A stretch of 64,000 bases of DNA from a bacterium. GTDB lineage: Bacteria; UBA8248. Shown here piece by piece: positions 26,014-34,351 of the stretch. Both the position numbers and the translations under genes were made by a program. A model generated the notes under the pieces. That model was given only the letters and a program-made list of their open reading frames with translations. It was not told the DNA's origin and ran no database searches. Every line of letters begins with the position of its first letter. The first letter of the stretch is position 1. Where the stretch lies: NCBI GenBank assembly GCA_022825065.1, contig JAJDYR010000022.1:161021-225020 (forward strand). The letters are read 5' to 3'.

Positions 26014-26192
26014 GGGGGTGCTGAAGAAGTCCCCTTGTCAGGGGATAAAGGCAACCCCCCTACCCCCCTTATCAGGGGGGCAAGAAAAATCAAAACCCCC
26101 TCTTCCGGCGGTTGGCGTCGCCTTTTTATACCCCCCTGTCAAGGGGGGGTAGGGGGGGTTGCTCCTTTGAGAAGGGGTTTTTCAGCAATCCC
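26014..26192. repeat. Nested inverted-repeat element (CCCCCCTACCCCCC family), copy 1
   Basis: The outer arms are GGGGGTGCTGAAGAAGTCCCC and GGGGTTTTTCAGCAATCCC. The inner arms are AACCCCCCTACCCCCCTTATCAGGGGGG (26053) and CCCCCCTGTCAAGGGGGGGTAGGGGGGGTT (ending 26160). The core GTCGCCTTTTTATACCCCCC is shared with the copies at 36.6 and 52.3 kb. No reading frame is present. Confidence 0.85.
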
Positions 26193-26263
26193 GATTACGC
26201 TCTTTGCTGATTGTTATTACGAACTACCGTGCTATAAGAAAGAGACGGAACGAAGGAGTGAAA

Positions 26264-26479
26264 ATGACGAGAAAACGAAAGAACAACGCACCGATGGAGC
26301 CGGAGGATCGTCCCCTGACCAAGAACATGCTGGAGAAGATGCGTCCGGCTTCGGAAGTAGTCCCCGAGATCGTCGAAGCCCATGCCCGGGGAGAATTGGG
26401 GTATGGAGCCGACCGGGAAGGAAGAGAATTCACTCCCCCCTTGAGGGTCTGGCTTCCCGAGGGGAAAGCCAGACGATGA
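26264..26479 (+). pseudogene. BrnA-like antitoxin, apparently truncated at its C terminus
   Basis: The product is 71 aa from ATG 26264 (AAGGAG upstream). The segment EPEDRPLTKNMLEKMRPASE and the following VVPEIVEAH resemble the N-terminal half of BrnA/COG3514 antitoxins. The expected C-terminal ribbon-helix-helix (VTIRLD...) is missing. From about codon 57 the frame runs into a repeat arm (CACTCCCCCCTTGAGGG). No BrnT toxin precedes it. I infer an antitoxin gene cut by a repeat insertion; it may also be a genuinely short paralogue. Confidence 0.5.
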
Positions 26480-26612
26480 AGCCGAGCGGTTTGTGCGAAG
26501 GCTGAATCGGTGGGGGGTGAATCGCGTTTATCGCCAATCCGAATTATACCCCCACCGAATCGCTTACGGGCTTACGCCCTTAGCTCTTCGACTCCCCCTC
26601 AAGGGGGGAGTG
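26431..26612. repeat. Inverted-repeat element ending the truncated antitoxin gene
   Basis: CACTCCCCCCTTGAGGG (26431-26447) is inverted as CCCTCAAGGGGGGAGTG (26596-26612). An inner pair, AATCGGTGGGGG (26503) and CCCCCACCGAAT, is nested within. The arm sequence CTCCCCCCTTGAGGG also occurs inside the element at 36.5 kb. Confidence 0.75.
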
Positions 26613-26692
26613 CATTTCTTTTCTACTCGGTCGGGTTCGACCCATGCGAAACCGCGTTCGGCAACAACGCGGATTGACTTCAGCCGACCCCC

Positions 26693-27742
26693 CTACCCCC
26701 CGATCTCCTGGCGCACGATGGCCGCGCCCTCGGCCATGGACTTGAGTTTGCCGAAAGCGACGTCGCGGTGCATGTACTTCATGCCGCAATCGGGCGCGAG
26801 GATGAGCCGCTCGGGCGATATGTGCTCTAGCGCCGCCCGGATGCGCGCGGCGACGGTTTCGGGCGATTCGATCTCGGGGTCGTCGTTGTCGATGACGCCC
26901 AGGATGATGGTCTTGTCCGGCAGCTTCTCCAGCACGGCGAGGTCGATGCGCGGCTGGGCCGCCTCGATGGATATCTGGTCGATGTCGCTCTCGTTGAGCT
27001 CGGGCAGGAAGGAATAGGCGTCGGGCTTTCCCAGCCCCTGCCAGGCGTGGATGGCCGCGTAGCCGAAGCACATGTGGAGAGCGGTCGTGCCCTCCACACC
27101 CTTCAAGGCCTCGGCGATCACCTCCAGGGCGAACTCCCTGGCTATCTCCGCGCGCGCCTGCATGTAGGGCTCGTCGATTTGCACCACGTCCGCGCCCGCG
27201 GCGAACATGTCCTTCACCTCCTCGTTCACCGCGCGGGCGTAGTCGAGCGCCATCGCGCGCTGATCGCCGCCGTAGTAATCATCCTGCGCCTGCTGCGTCA
27301 TGGTGAACGGCCCCGGCAGCGTGATCTTGATCTCGCGATCCGTGTTGGCGCGCAGAAACTCCACGTCGCTCACCTCGATGGGCTTGGGGCGATGGATTTT
27401 CCCCATCACGCGGGGGACGGGATTGTCCCGGCCCGAGCGGTCTTTCGCATAGCCGTGGTTTTCGGTGTCGATGCCGCCCAGGGCCGTGGCGACGCGGTTC
27501 GAATAGCTCTCGCGGCGCACTTCGCCGTCGGAGATGATGTCGATTCCCGCGCGCTCCATGTCGCGGATCGCAAGGAGGGTGGCGTCGTCCTGCGCGGCTT
27601 CAAGGAACTCGGGCGGGATGCGCCATATCTCCTGAACCCGCACGCGCGGGGGGAGCCGCGTGGTGAGATTCTCGCGGTCGATGAGCCATTCCGGCTGGGT
27701 GTAGCTGCCCACGACGGTGGTGGGCAGGAGTTTTTCGGTCAT
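26693..27742 (-). CDS. MetE C-terminal-like (cobalamin-independent methionine synthase family) protein
   Basis: The product is 349 aa from the second ATG (GAGGAG nine bases upstream; the first ATG abuts the site). The TIM-barrel resembles the C-terminal catalytic half of MetE: TTVVGSYTQPEWL at the N terminus, KITLPGPFTMTQQAQDDYY, VVQIDEPYMQARAE, LHMCFGYAAIH and LILAPDCGMKYM. The His, Cys, Glu and Cys positions match the zinc site. Stand-alone versions lack the N-terminal folate half and act on varied thiol/methyl substrates; methionine synthesis cannot be assumed. It is co-oriented with the downstream-numbered dehydrogenase group. Confidence 0.85.
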   Translation of the reverse strand: MTEKLLPTTVVGSYTQPEWLIDRENLTTRLPPRVRVQEIWRIPPEFLEAAQDDATLLAIRDMERAGIDIISDGEVRRESYSNRVATALGGIDTENHGYAKDRSGRDNPVPRVMGKIHRPKPIEVSDVEFLRANTDREIKITLPGPFTMTQQAQDDYYGGDQRAMALDYARAVNEEVKDMFAAGADVVQIDEPYMQARAEIAREFALEVIAEALKGVEGTTALHMCFGYAAIHAWQGLGKPDAYSFLPELNESDIDQISIEAAQPRIDLAVLEKLPDKTIILGVIDNDDPEIESPETVAARIRAALEHISPERLILAPDCGMKYMHRDVAFGKLKSMAEGAAIVRQEIGG

Positions 27743-27823
27743 CTGTATCATCTCCTCATGTCGCTAATACCGGGCCCGGCGGCCCGCTCGTATCGTCTTG
27801 AAAGCGCTGCGTGGCACGCAGCC

Positions 27824-28894
27824 TTACGGCGTCAGCATTACGCGCATTACGCCGTCCTCGCGCGCCTTGAACATGCGCATCGCTTCGTTGAACTCATCGA
27901 GCGCGAACGAGTGCGTGAGCATCTTGTCGGTCGCGATGTGGCCGTCCGCGATGATCTGGATCGCCCTCGGGTAGCAGTTGGGCGATCCGCGCCCGCCGAA
28001 TATGGCGATCTCATCGAGCACGATGCGGTCCGTGTTGAAAGCCGTCTCCTGGCCGCCGTTGATGCCCTCGAGCACCACGCGCCCCCCGCGCCGCGCCATG
28101 TCCACCGCCTGGCGCATTACCTCGGGCGGGCCTGCGCACTCGATGACGAGGTCCACCCCGCGGCCAGCCGTCTCATTCATCACGACCTCGACGGGGTCTT
28201 CCTTCGTGATGTCGATGGCGCGGTCGGCGCCCAGTTCCTCCGCGATTCCCAGCCGGTAGCCCCGTCCGGTGATGAAGGTCCTGGACGCGCCCATCATCTT
28301 GACGAGCTGGAGCACGGCGAGGCCCAGCAGGCCGGGACCCAGGATCGCCACGGTGTCGGCCGGCTCCACGCCCCCGCGCTCCAGCGCGTGAAGCGCGATG
28401 ACGACCTGGTTCACGATCACCGCGTCCTCCCATTTCATGGAGTCGGGCATCTTGTGGAGGTTGTTCGGGGGCGCCAGGCCGTATTCGCTGAAAGCGCCGT
28501 TCGCCGTGTGGCCGAGGAGCTTGTAGCCGCCGTCCGGCTTCGCGGCGTTCTCGCAGATGTGGTAGTCGCCCCGGATGCAGGTGGCGCAGGCGCCGCAGCC
28601 GACCGTCGGCTCCATGATGACGCGGTCGCCCACTTCGAGAGAGGTTTTCGCGCCGCTTCCGATGGCGGCCACCTCCCCCGCCCACTCGTGCCCCTGGATG
28701 AAGGGATAAAAGGGCGGCCACATCGGGCGCATATGCCCCTCGTAGATATGGATGTCCGTGCCGCAGATGCCGCAGGCGGCGACCTTCACCAGCACCTGGT
28801 CGGGTTCGTAGTCGGGCACGGGAATCTGCTCGATGCGCACCTCGTGCGCGGCGTGCGTGACCGCGGCCTTCATGGTTTCTGGAATATCGCTCAT
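27824..28894 (-). CDS. Zinc-dependent alcohol dehydrogenase (MDR family, threonine/sorbitol DH-like)
   Basis: The product is 356 aa. The catalytic zinc site is CGICGTDIHIYEGH and GHEWAGEVAAIGSG. The structural zinc lobe CGACATCIRGDYHIC has the four-Cys pattern, and the Rossmann motif is VAILGPGLLGLAVLQLVKMMGA. It oxidises a secondary alcohol or polyol with NAD(P). Substrate is not identifiable. It sits between a MetE-like and a flavin reductase-like gene, all on the minus strand with short gaps. Confidence 0.9.
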   Translation of the reverse strand: MSDIPETMKAAVTHAAHEVRIEQIPVPDYEPDQVLVKVAACGICGTDIHIYEGHMRPMWPPFYPFIQGHEWAGEVAAIGSGAKTSLEVGDRVIMEPTVGCGACATCIRGDYHICENAAKPDGGYKLLGHTANGAFSEYGLAPPNNLHKMPDSMKWEDAVIVNQVVIALHALERGGVEPADTVAILGPGLLGLAVLQLVKMMGASRTFITGRGYRLGIAEELGADRAIDITKEDPVEVVMNETAGRGVDLVIECAGPPEVMRQAVDMARRGGRVVLEGINGGQETAFNTDRIVLDEIAIFGGRGSPNCYPRAIQIIADGHIATDKMLTHSFALDEFNEAMRMFKAREDGVMRVMLTP

Positions 28895-28936
28895 CTCACT
28901 CCCCTCCTTCGCTTAAGAGGATTTTCATAATGACGA

Positions 28937-29581
28937 TCAGCCCTTGGGGCTGAACTGCGTCGCTTTTCTGTCGGGCCGCTGCATGTCGAACACGTCGTGC
29001 GAGCGGCAATACCCGTTGCCCGCGAGCCTGCCCACGGGCCGGAGCAGCACGGGGTCGATGTATTTCCCCTCCTCTATCATCACGTCCTCGCGCACGTGCC
29101 AGCGCACCACCTCGCCGATGATGACGTTCGTCAGGTGCTCGCGCCCGTTCGTGATGAGATGGCGGAACTGGCACTCCATGGCCACGGGCGCTTCTGCGAT
29201 GCGGGGCGCCTTCACGAGGTCGGAATCCATCGGCGTCAGGCCCGCCTCTTCGAACTCGCTCACCTCGAAGGGGTAGTCGTCCGCGCAGACGTTCATCTGC
29301 TCCTCCAGGCCGTCCACCACCGTGTGGATGACGTAGCCCTGCGTCTCCATGATGTTGCGCGCCGTGTCCTTGTAGGAACTTTCGCGCACGCCCACCGATA
29401 TCGAGAGCAGGGGCGGGTCGTGCCCCACGCAGGTGAAGAAGCTGAAGGGGGCGAGGTTCGCGTAGCCGTCAGCACTGATGGTGCTCACCCAGGCGATGGG
29501 CCTCGGCACGACGGAGCCGACGAGCAAGCGGTAGTTCTGCCGCCAGTGGTTGTCGGCGGGGTCGATGGTTTTATAGTTCAT
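28937..29581 (-). CDS. Flavin reductase-like domain (FMN-binding split barrel) protein
   Basis: The product is 214 aa. The split-barrel pattern is LLVGSVVPRPIAWVSTISADG, then ANLAPFSFFTCVGHDPPLLSISVG and a later HVIIGEVV-like strand (TNVIIGEVVRWHV). Proteins of this family bind FMN and act as NAD(P)H:flavin reductases or ester-handling flavoproteins. The C terminus is GRLAGNGYCRSHDVFDMQRP. It probably belongs to the same catabolic operon as the neighbouring dehydrogenase. Confidence 0.88.
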   Translation of the reverse strand: MNYKTIDPADNHWRQNYRLLVGSVVPRPIAWVSTISADGYANLAPFSFFTCVGHDPPLLSISVGVRESSYKDTARNIMETQGYVIHTVVDGLEEQMNVCADDYPFEVSEFEEAGLTPMDSDLVKAPRIAEAPVAMECQFRHLITNGREHLTNVIIGEVVRWHVREDVMIEEGKYIDPVLLRPVGRLAGNGYCRSHDVFDMQRPDRKATQFSPKG

Positions 29582-29661
29582 GCGTTTTCATGCTCCTGTC
29601 GAAATAAGCCGTTTAGCGCGTCCTTGCGCCGTTGATGGCGGGCGTTTCAAGGCCATAAGAA

Positions 29662-30477
29662 TCAAACGCCATAATCCGCAGACGCCATCGCCGATTCCAT
29701 CGCCGTGAAGCACGCCCCCTGCGGGTCCATGATTCCGCCGATTCTGCCCACGTCGGGGATATCCATCGGGGGGAACGTGCCCTGCCCGCCCAGGCCGATT
29801 GCCTTCTCGAGCGCGGCGTCGAAGTTCTCCACCCCGAAATACACCCCCCAGTGCGGGGGCATTCCGCCCATCTCGGGGGTGAGTTCGAGCATCCCGGCGC
29901 GCGGCTCCTCGCCGCTCATGAACACCGTGTAGTCCCCACCCGCTGGGTTGGGCGTCACCGTACTCGTCCAGCCGAACAGGTCGGCGTAGAAAGCGCCCGC
30001 ACGCACAACGTCTTTCGTGAGCAGTTCGTTCCAGTTGAGCGCGCCCGGCTCGCCGATGACGTCGGCCCCCTTGTGCGCCTTGGGCTGCCAGAGGCACAGG
30101 AACGCCTCGCCCGGGTCGCGAATCATCGCCATGCGGCCCACGTCGGGCACGTCGCACGGCTCCTGGGGCACACTCCCGCCCAGTTGGGCTGCTTTTTTCA
30201 CGGTCTCGTCCACATTCTCGACCGACACATAGCTCTGCCAGAAGGAGGGGTGGCCGCTTTCGAGCATTCCCGGAAACATCTCGAACATGGCGCAGACCTG
30301 TTTTCCCTCTTTCGAGAAGATGGTGTAGACGGCCTCGTTTATCATGGGCAGTTCCTCGAACGTCCAGCCGAACAGGGACGTGTAGAAATCCCTGGAGACG
30401 CCCACTTCTTTCGCCACCAGATCGGCCCAGCAGAAACTTCCCGGCGCGTATTCCTTGACTTCAGACACGAATCTCAT
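29662..30477 (-). CDS. VOC-family protein with two glyoxalase-like domains
   Basis: The product is 271 aa. Two VOC repeats of about 125 residues each are visible: SFCWADLVAKEVGVSRDFYTSLFGW, and again LNWNELLTKDVVRAGAFYADLFGW. Each ends with a GRMAMIRDPGEAFLCLWQP- or GRIGGIMDPQGACFTAME-type strand carrying the metal ligand region. The family covers isomerases, dioxygenases and resistance proteins; function here is unknown. It ends the minus-strand group that starts at MetE-like. Confidence 0.85.
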   Translation of the reverse strand: MRFVSEVKEYAPGSFCWADLVAKEVGVSRDFYTSLFGWTFEELPMINEAVYTIFSKEGKQVCAMFEMFPGMLESGHPSFWQSYVSVENVDETVKKAAQLGGSVPQEPCDVPDVGRMAMIRDPGEAFLCLWQPKAHKGADVIGEPGALNWNELLTKDVVRAGAFYADLFGWTSTVTPNPAGGDYTVFMSGEEPRAGMLELTPEMGGMPPHWGVYFGVENFDAALEKAIGLGGQGTFPPMDIPDVGRIGGIMDPQGACFTAMESAMASADYGV

Positions 30478-30589
30478 TCCTCCATGGATGACGGCGAATG
30501 ATACGAATTTCTATCCTATATATGACGGTAAATCATGACTGGGATTCGGGGGAAAATCATAGCGCGAAGCGGCGGCGGCGAACAAGCGC

Positions 30590-32731
30590 TCAAGCGTCCG
30601 CATCGTATTCATAGCGCAGGCCGTCGGGCTCATCGGGATCGGCAAGGCGCGAGGCGGGCTCCGAGGCGTCTTCATCCTGCGGCGCCCCTATCGCCTCCTC
30701 CTCCAGCAGCCAGCGCTCATAGAGATCATTTGGCAATTCCTCCACGTATCTCGAAAGTCTGGAGAACGCGCCCCTGTTCCACTTCTCGCTCTCGAGCATG
30801 GGCTGGCACATGTAGAGTTCGTCCTTCGCCCGCGTGAGGGCGACGTAGAAAAGCCGCCTCTCCTCCTCTTCTCCCCCCGGGTCCGGCAGCGAGCGCGGCG
30901 AGGGAAAACGGGTATCGGTGAGCCAGATGAGGAACACCACCTTCCACTCCAGGCCTTTCGCCTGGTGAACCGAGGTCAGGACCATCGACTCGTCCGGCTC
31001 GTCTCGATCGCCCGAAGCCGCGGGACCGGCTGCTGCGGCCGTACCCATGAGCGCGAGTTCGGAGAGAAACGCCGCCGCCCCGTCGTACTGCACCGCGTAT
31101 TCCGCGAGCTGGCGCACGTCCTCTTTGCGTGCTTCGGCGTCCTCGAAGGTGTTCTCGACGTATTTCTCATAAAAGCGATCCAGCACGAGGGTGATCATCT
31201 CCGTCGGCGGCAGGGCGGATGGCTTCTCTCCCGCGGCGGCGCGGGGCGCGCCCGTCAGCTCGACGACAAGCTTCCTGAAAATCTCGAAACTCGCGCGCGC
31301 TTTCCCCGGGACAAAACTCACCTCTCCACTCTCCAGAAAGGAGAAGGGCTCCTCCCATATCCGCACCTGCTCCCAGACCCGGTGCGCCGTCACGTCCCCC
31401 ACGCCGGGCAGGAGCTTGAGCGCGCGCTTCCAGGCCAACTCGTCCGAAGGGGAACTCACGAGCCTTAAAAACGCCGTGACGTCCTTGATGTGGCGCTGCT
31501 CGAAAAAGCGCAGCCCGCTCCTGATCTCGAAGGGAATCCCCCGGCGCGTGAGCTCCATCTGAAGCTCCATCGAGTGGTAGTGCGCCCGGTAGAGCACGGC
31601 GATCTGGGAGAGCGGCACGTCCTCCTCATCGCGCAGCGCGAGCGTGCGGTCGACCACGAAGTCCGCCTGCTGCATGGCGTCGCGCGCGGCCACGAGGGCG
31701 GGCTTCATCCCCTCGCCGCGCGTGGTCTTGAGGTTTTTTTCGAACTGACGCCTGTTGTGAGAGATGGAAGCGTTGGCCAGCGCGAGGATGTTGGACGTGC
31801 TCCTGTAGTTTTCTTCGAGGCGGAAGAGTCTGGCACCCGGGTATCGCTCCGGAAAAGTGATGATGTTCTCGAAATGAGCACCCCGGAAACTGTAGATGCT
31901 CTGCGCGTCATCACCCACCACTGTGACGTTTCTCTGCTCACCGGCCAGGAGGTCCACCAGGTCGGCCTGCACCTTGTTGGTGTCCTGGTATTCATCCACG
32001 AGGATGTAGCGAAAGCGCGCCTGGAGTTCTTGTCTTACTTCTTCGTTTTCCGCGAGCAAATCCCGCGTGAGGGAGAGGAGGCCCGAGAAATCCACCGCCT
32101 GAATCTCTTTCTTGCGCTCTTCGTATCGGGCGGCGATTTGCTCCATCTCGCCCACGCGGTCCGCCAGGTAAGAGTAGCGATTCAGCACCGTCTCGGCGAC
32201 GCTTCGGTCGGTATCGGCGGCCAAAGCGAAGATCGATTCCAGCACGCGGCCTCTCGGGAAATACTTCTCTTTGGGGTCGAACCCCGCGAGGCGGATGCAC
32301 TCGGTCACGAGATCGGCCGCGTCCTCGCGGTCCAGGATGGTGAAACTCGGCCCGTATCCGATGAGGTTTCCGTACCGCCTGAGTATCAGATTCCCCACGT
32401 GGTGGAACGTGCCGCCCCAGACGCGCCGGGCGTCGGTCTGGATCAAGGAGGCGGCCCGGTGGAGCATCTCGCGCGCCGCCTTGTTCGTGAAGGTGACGAG
32501 GAGGATGGATTCAGGGGCGACGCCGTCTTCCACGAGGCGCGCGAGGCGATAGGTGATGGTGTGCGTCTTGCCGCTGCCCGCCCCTGCGATGACGAGCAGC
32601 GGCCCCCCGCCCGCCATCACGACCTCTAATTGCTGGGGGTTGAGCTTCTCCTCATACGCCTTGCGCCGCGCGGGCGAAGCCGCGGGCCGCTTTATCGTGT
32701 ACGTTCTGTGCTCGCGCGCGCTCATTTTCAT
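30590..32731 (-). CDS. UvrD/PcrA/Rep-like superfamily I DNA helicase
   Basis: The product is 713 aa, close to UvrD. Motifs seen in order: LNPQQLEVV (Q motif), AGAGSGKTHTITYRL (Walker A), VTFTNKAAREM (Ia), VDEYQDTNKVQ (II), GDDAQSIYSFRGA (III), RLEENYRST (IV), LTSVHQAKGLEWKVVFL (V) and VALTRAKDEL (VI). It is a 3'-5' helicase for repair or replication restart. The C terminus is acidic. Which of UvrD, PcrA or Rep it equals cannot be decided here. Confidence 0.95.
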   Translation of the reverse strand: MKMSAREHRTYTIKRPAASPARRKAYEEKLNPQQLEVVMAGGGPLLVIAGAGSGKTHTITYRLARLVEDGVAPESILLVTFTNKAAREMLHRAASLIQTDARRVWGGTFHHVGNLILRRYGNLIGYGPSFTILDREDAADLVTECIRLAGFDPKEKYFPRGRVLESIFALAADTDRSVAETVLNRYSYLADRVGEMEQIAARYEERKKEIQAVDFSGLLSLTRDLLAENEEVRQELQARFRYILVDEYQDTNKVQADLVDLLAGEQRNVTVVGDDAQSIYSFRGAHFENIITFPERYPGARLFRLEENYRSTSNILALANASISHNRRQFEKNLKTTRGEGMKPALVAARDAMQQADFVVDRTLALRDEEDVPLSQIAVLYRAHYHSMELQMELTRRGIPFEIRSGLRFFEQRHIKDVTAFLRLVSSPSDELAWKRALKLLPGVGDVTAHRVWEQVRIWEEPFSFLESGEVSFVPGKARASFEIFRKLVVELTGAPRAAAGEKPSALPPTEMITLVLDRFYEKYVENTFEDAEARKEDVRQLAEYAVQYDGAAAFLSELALMGTAAAAGPAASGDRDEPDESMVLTSVHQAKGLEWKVVFLIWLTDTRFPSPRSLPDPGGEEEERRLFYVALTRAKDELYMCQPMLESEKWNRGAFSRLSRYVEELPNDLYERWLLEEEAIGAPQDEDASEPASRLADPDEPDGLRYEYDADA

Positions 32732-32878
32732 ACTCGCTGCGGTTAAAGTTCTTCATCGCTACATTTCAGCACCTTAACGCTTCTCGGCGCATTGGCCTAA
32801 CCGTCCGTTCAGTTGACAGGCGAACGCCCCCGAAGATAAGGTGAGTCCATACACGACATCACAGGCCGGAGCGTTCCG

Positions 32879-33070
32879 ATGGGCGGATACCAGACATTCC
32901 TGGACGGCGTGGCCCTGGGCTTTTTCCTGGGGTTCATCGCCTTTTATCTGCTGCACCGCTGCATGGCGCCGAAACGGAAAAAACCGAAAAGCGATGTCGA
33001 CCGCCTCGTCGACGACATCCAGGACTACTACCGGAACGTCTCCGACCCCGAGGGCAGGGACTACGACTGA
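32879..33070 (+). CDS. Small single-pass membrane protein
   Basis: The product is 63 aa: a hydrophobic helix (FLDGVALGFFLGFIAFYLL, residues 7-25) followed by a basic patch (RCMAPKRKKPKSD) and an acidic/aromatic tail. The positive-inside rule puts the tail in the cytoplasm. GGAG lies upstream of the ATG. No family recognised; it is free of overlap with neighbours. Confidence 0.6.
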   Translation: MGGYQTFLDGVALGFFLGFIAFYLLHRCMAPKRKKPKSDVDRLVDDIQDYYRNVSDPEGRDYD

Positions 33071-33097
33071 GCCGCGCACTCACCCCGCGGCACATCC

Positions 33098-33745
33098 TCA
33101 GATATAGGGCTGATACGGATTCCGCTCGGAGACGGGCGCGTCTTGTAAGTGCGCCAGGGAGTTCATCGTCACGACGCTCCAGCCCCGCTCGGGCGAATGC
33201 TCGATGATGTTCATGGCGGCGTTGTGCTGGCGTATCCGCCGGAAGCCGTCGAGTTCCACGCCCAGAATCCTGCACAGGATCATGATGATCGCCAGATTGT
33301 GGCTCACCGCCGCGATGACCTCGTTTTCATGCGCCGCGAGGAAGCGCTCCACCGCCGCCCAGGCCCTCTCCTGCAACTCCGGGAGCGTCTCGCCGCCCGG
33401 CATTCGCGCGCGGGCGGGATGGTCCCGCCATACGCGCATGAAATCGGGGTGCGTCTCGGGGAGCCGCCGGAAGGGTTCTCCCTCGAGTTCGCCCTGGTTC
33501 AACTCGGCGATGCCCGCCTCCTCGAACAGGGGCGCGTCGAGAGCTTGCGCGACGATTTCGGCGGTGCGCCTCGCGCGCCTGAGCGGGCTCGCGTAGACGC
33601 AGGCGATCGGGCGTCCGCGCAGCGCGCAGGCGAGCGCTTCGGCCTGCGCGACGCCCACGTCGTTGAGCGCGGTGTCGGAGACGCCCTGGATGCGCTGTTC
33701 GACGTTCCAGTCCGTCTCGCCGTGCCGCAAGAGATAGAGAAGCAA
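33098..33745 (-). CDS. Histidine phosphatase (phosphoglycerate mutase-like)
   Basis: The product is 215 aa. The phosphohistidine motif is LLYLLRHGETDWNVEQRIQG. The second catalytic His occurs in IAAVSHNLAIIM, and the acid/base Glu region is FEEAGIAELNQGELEG. Relatives include GpmB-like and CobC-like phosphatases acting on small phosphate esters. The specific substrate is not evident and no cobalamin genes adjoin. Confidence 0.9.
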   Translation of the reverse strand: MLLYLLRHGETDWNVEQRIQGVSDTALNDVGVAQAEALACALRGRPIACVYASPLRRARRTAEIVAQALDAPLFEEAGIAELNQGELEGEPFRRLPETHPDFMRVWRDHPARARMPGGETLPELQERAWAAVERFLAAHENEVIAAVSHNLAIIMILCRILGVELDGFRRIRQHNAAMNIIEHSPERGWSVVTMNSLAHLQDAPVSERNPYQPYI

Positions 33746-33787
33746 TGCGAAAAACTCCGGTGGGGCGACGCCCGGGCGAGCCTCGCC

Positions 33788-34351
33788 TTAGTTGTTGTCC
33801 TCTTTCAGGAAATCATCGGGCTTGAGGTCCTTGAGCCATTCCTTGATGTCCTCGGGCTCTTCCTCCAACGGCTTTTCCGACTCGGGGGGCGCGTCTTCCC
33901 CGCTGCCCGCCTCCACCCCGGAGACGCCCTCTTTCACTTCCTCTTCGTTGAACTGGATGCTCTTCGCCTCCTCGAGCACCTTCTCCTCCACGAAAATCGG
34001 ACTGCCCATGCGAAGGGCCACGGCGATGGCGTCGGAGGGCCTCGAATCGACGACGATTTCCGATCCGTTCACGGAAAGATGAATCTCGGCGAAAAATGTG
34101 TTGTCTTTCAGATCGTTGATGAGGATTCTATCGACCCGGCCCTTCAAGTCGTTAATCATGTTCTTGATCAGATCGTGGGTCATCGGCCGCGGCGTCTCGA
34201 AGCTCTCGATCTCGCGCGCGATGGCGTGCGCCTCGAAAATGCCCACCCAGATGGGCAGCGCTCGATCGCCCTCGGTCTCGCGCAGCACCACAATCGGCAC
34301 GTTGGTGTGCGGATCGAGCGTGAGGCCTTTGACTTTCATCTCGATCATCAT
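33788..34351 (-). CDS. DUF151 bifunctional nuclease-family protein
   Basis: The product is 187 aa. The DUF151 core is VVLRETEGDRALPIWVGIFEAHAIA and VVDSRPSDAIAVALRMGSPIFVEEKVL. A UVR-like or acidic C-terminal extension follows (DAPPESEKPLEEEPEDIKEWL). Relatives have DNase/RNase activity in some organisms, but this protein's activity is unproven. It overlaps the miaB stop by 4 nt (ATGA), so the two genes are coupled. Confidence 0.9.
   Translation of the reverse strand: MMIEMKVKGLTLDPHTNVPIVVLRETEGDRALPIWVGIFEAHAIAREIESFETPRPMTHDLIKNMINDLKGRVDRILINDLKDNTFFAEIHLSVNGSEIVVDSRPSDAIAVALRMGSPIFVEEKVLEEAKSIQFNEEEVKEGVSGVEAGSGEDAPPESEKPLEEEPEDIKEWLKDLKPDDFLKEDNN

Noticed and set aside
26625-26660. tRNA T-arm-like GGGTTCGACCC
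   Set aside because: No acceptor stem, D-arm or anticodon arm at suitable distances.
27047-28930. 627-aa plus-strand ORF
   Set aside because: It is the antisense reading of the MetE-like and alcohol dehydrogenase genes, with low-complexity Arg/His/Ala composition and no family motifs.
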